Assembly (NCBI GenBank): GCA_003022685.1
Contig: PXSV01000175.1
Location: 2,237 to 16,469 of the forward strand
Source of the DNA: Halobacteriales archaeon SW_9_67_24
GTDB lineage: Archaea; Halobacteriota; Halobacteria; Halobacteriales; Halococcaceae
Direction: 5' to 3'
Length of the DNA stretch: 14,233 nt
Under the pieces are notes generated by a model. The model was given only the letters and a program-made list of their open reading frames with translations, was not told the DNA's origin and made no database searches. Numbering within the stretch: the first letter of the stretch is position 1; every line of letters starts with the position of its first letter. This document shows positions 13,356-14,233 of the stretch, in pieces. The translations under genes and the position numbers were made by a program.

Positions 13356-14233
13356 ATGAACGAAGTCCAATTGGAAGTGGCGAAGGCATACCCGAACGAT
13401 TCGGGCCGTGGCATCGCCCGGTTAGATCCCGATACCCTCCTGCATCTCAAGCTCTCGCCGGGCGACATCATCGAGATCGAGGGCGGTGACACCACCGCCG
13501 CGAAGGTCTGGCGTGCGGACCGCCAGGACTGGAACACCGACACGGTGCGTATCGACGGGTTCACCCGCCAGAACGCCGACGTCGGCATCGGCGAGCGCGT
13601 CGAGATACGGAAGGCCGAGGAGCGAAAGGCCGACACGCTGGTGCTCGCGCCTCCCGAGGAGGCCTCGGTCCAGTTCGGCTCCGATGCGGCCGGGATGGTC
13701 AAGCGCCAGATCCTGAAACGGCCGGTCGTCGGGCGCGATATCGTCCCCGTCATGTCGAGCACGAACCACCCGTTCATGCGCTCGCCGGGCCAGGCGATCC
13801 CGCTGATCGCGGTCGAGACCGAGCCCGACGGCGTGGCGCTCGTCACCGAGGACACCGAGGTCGAGCTCCGCGAGGAGCCGATCTCGGGGTTCGAGAAGAC
13901 CGGCGGCGGGATCACCTACGAGGACATCGGCGGGCTCGACAACGAGATCCAGCGAGTACGGGAAATGGTCGAGCTCCCGATGAAACACCCCCAGATCTTC
14001 CAGAAGCTCGGGATCGAACCACCGCAGGGAGTGTTGCTCCACGGGCCACCAGGGACGGGGAAGACCCTCCTCGCGAAGGCGGTCGCGAACGAGACCTCGG
14101 CGAGTTTCTTCTCGATCGCCGGGCCGGAGATCATCTCGAAGTACTACGGGGAAAGCGAACAACAGCTGCGAGAGATCTTCGAGGACGCCACCGAGGAGTC
14201 GCCCGCGATCATCTTCATCGACGAGCTCGACTC
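13356..14233 (+). CDS. cdc48: Cdc48/VAT-like AAA ATPase, 3' end beyond window
   Basis: The frame from ATG 13356 is open to the window edge, giving 292 full codons. Residues 1-85 look like the CDC48 N double-psi barrel domain (MNEVQLEVAKAYPNDSGRGI) and 90-170 the second N-subdomain. The first AAA domain follows, beginning TYEDIGGLDNEIQRVREMVE (187-206), Walker A GPPGTGKT (230-237) and Walker B IIFIDE (285-290). This matches archaeal VAT, a hexameric unfoldase of about 730-760 residues that feeds proteins to the proteasome; the second AAA domain would lie outside. The ATG is supported by the conserved N-terminus; no good Shine-Dalgarno is seen. Haloarchaea often have several such paralogues, so which one this is cannot be decided. 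Confidence 0.93.
   Translation, partial: MNEVQLEVAKAYPNDSGRGIARLDPDTLLHLKLSPGDIIEIEGGDTTAAKVWRADRQDWNTDTVRIDGFTRQNADVGIGERVEIRKAEERKADTLVLAPPEEASVQFGSDAAGMVKRQILKRPVVGRDIVPVMSSTNHPFMRSPGQAIPLIAVETEPDGVALVTEDTEVELREEPISGFEKTGGGITYEDIGGLDNEIQRVREMVELPMKHPQIFQKLGIEPPQGVLLHGPPGTGKTLLAKAVANETSASFFSIAGPEIISKYYGESEQQLREIFEDATEESPAIIFIDELD

Noticed and set aside
11155..13359. A 734-codon open frame on the plus strand opposite larC and the reductase gene
   Set aside because: Its composition (Arg/Val/His-rich, low complexity) is that of an antisense shadow of GC-rich coding DNA. Both minus-strand genes beneath it have clear family matches.
13219..13389. Upstream extension of larC to the ATG at 13389
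   Set aside because: The added 57 residues do not resemble LarC, overlap the start of the Cdc48-like gene on the other strand, and cover a likely TATA element.

Overview
The window looks like a stretch of haloarchaeal chromosome. It is GC-rich, and the predicted proteins are strongly acidic with heavy Asp/Glu use. Several genes have a TATA-like element about 25-30 bases before the start codon, which fits leaderless archaeal transcription. The gene set also fits: RadB, a Cdc48/VAT-type AAA ATPase, a Tat-exported lipoprotein, menaquinone genes, a UPF0058 protein and a small ribbon-helix-helix protein. I see no rRNA, tRNA, CRISPR array, transposase or phage gene.

Layout. At the left edge are two small minus-strand genes: a UPF0058 protein cut by the edge, and a ribbon-helix-helix protein. 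A roughly 350-base non-coding stretch with short direct and inverted repeats follows. Then come menF and menD on the plus strand, overlapping by ATGA. A 39-residue two-CxxC zinc-ribbon microprotein (4159-4278) lies downstream. It faces a four-gene minus-strand cassette (7582 down to 4296) encoding an osmoprotectant (glycine betaine/choline/carnitine type) ABC importer: binding protein, permease, ATPase, permease. The binding-protein gene is broken by an internal deletion with a frame change. menB follows at 7790 on the plus strand, so the importer cassette sits inside the menaquinone locus.

The right half begins with radB on the minus strand. Divergent from it is a two-gene unit: an unrecognised protein with RuvC/RuvX-like (RNase H fold) motifs, overlapping by ATGA with a NUDIX hydrolase that carries a Nudix_N domain. 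Converging on that unit is a minus-strand pair, larC (nickel-pincer cofactor synthesis) followed by an RmlD-like NAD(P)-dependent reductase, again joined by ATGA. The window ends inside a Cdc48/VAT-like AAA ATPase on the plus strand.

How the genes work together. MenF (chorismate to isochorismate), MenD (to SEPHCHC) and MenB (OSB-CoA to DHNA-CoA) give three steps of menaquinone synthesis. The intermediate enzymes and the prenyltransferase are not in the window. The importer would take up compatible solutes, but its binding protein appears damaged. RadB plus the divergent RuvC-like protein form a possible DNA recombination or repair neighbourhood. No wholly new defence or mobile system is evident. 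The most interesting items are the broken binding protein, the RuvC-like unknown beside radB, the zinc microprotein, and the reductase whose usual catalytic lysine is replaced by leucine.
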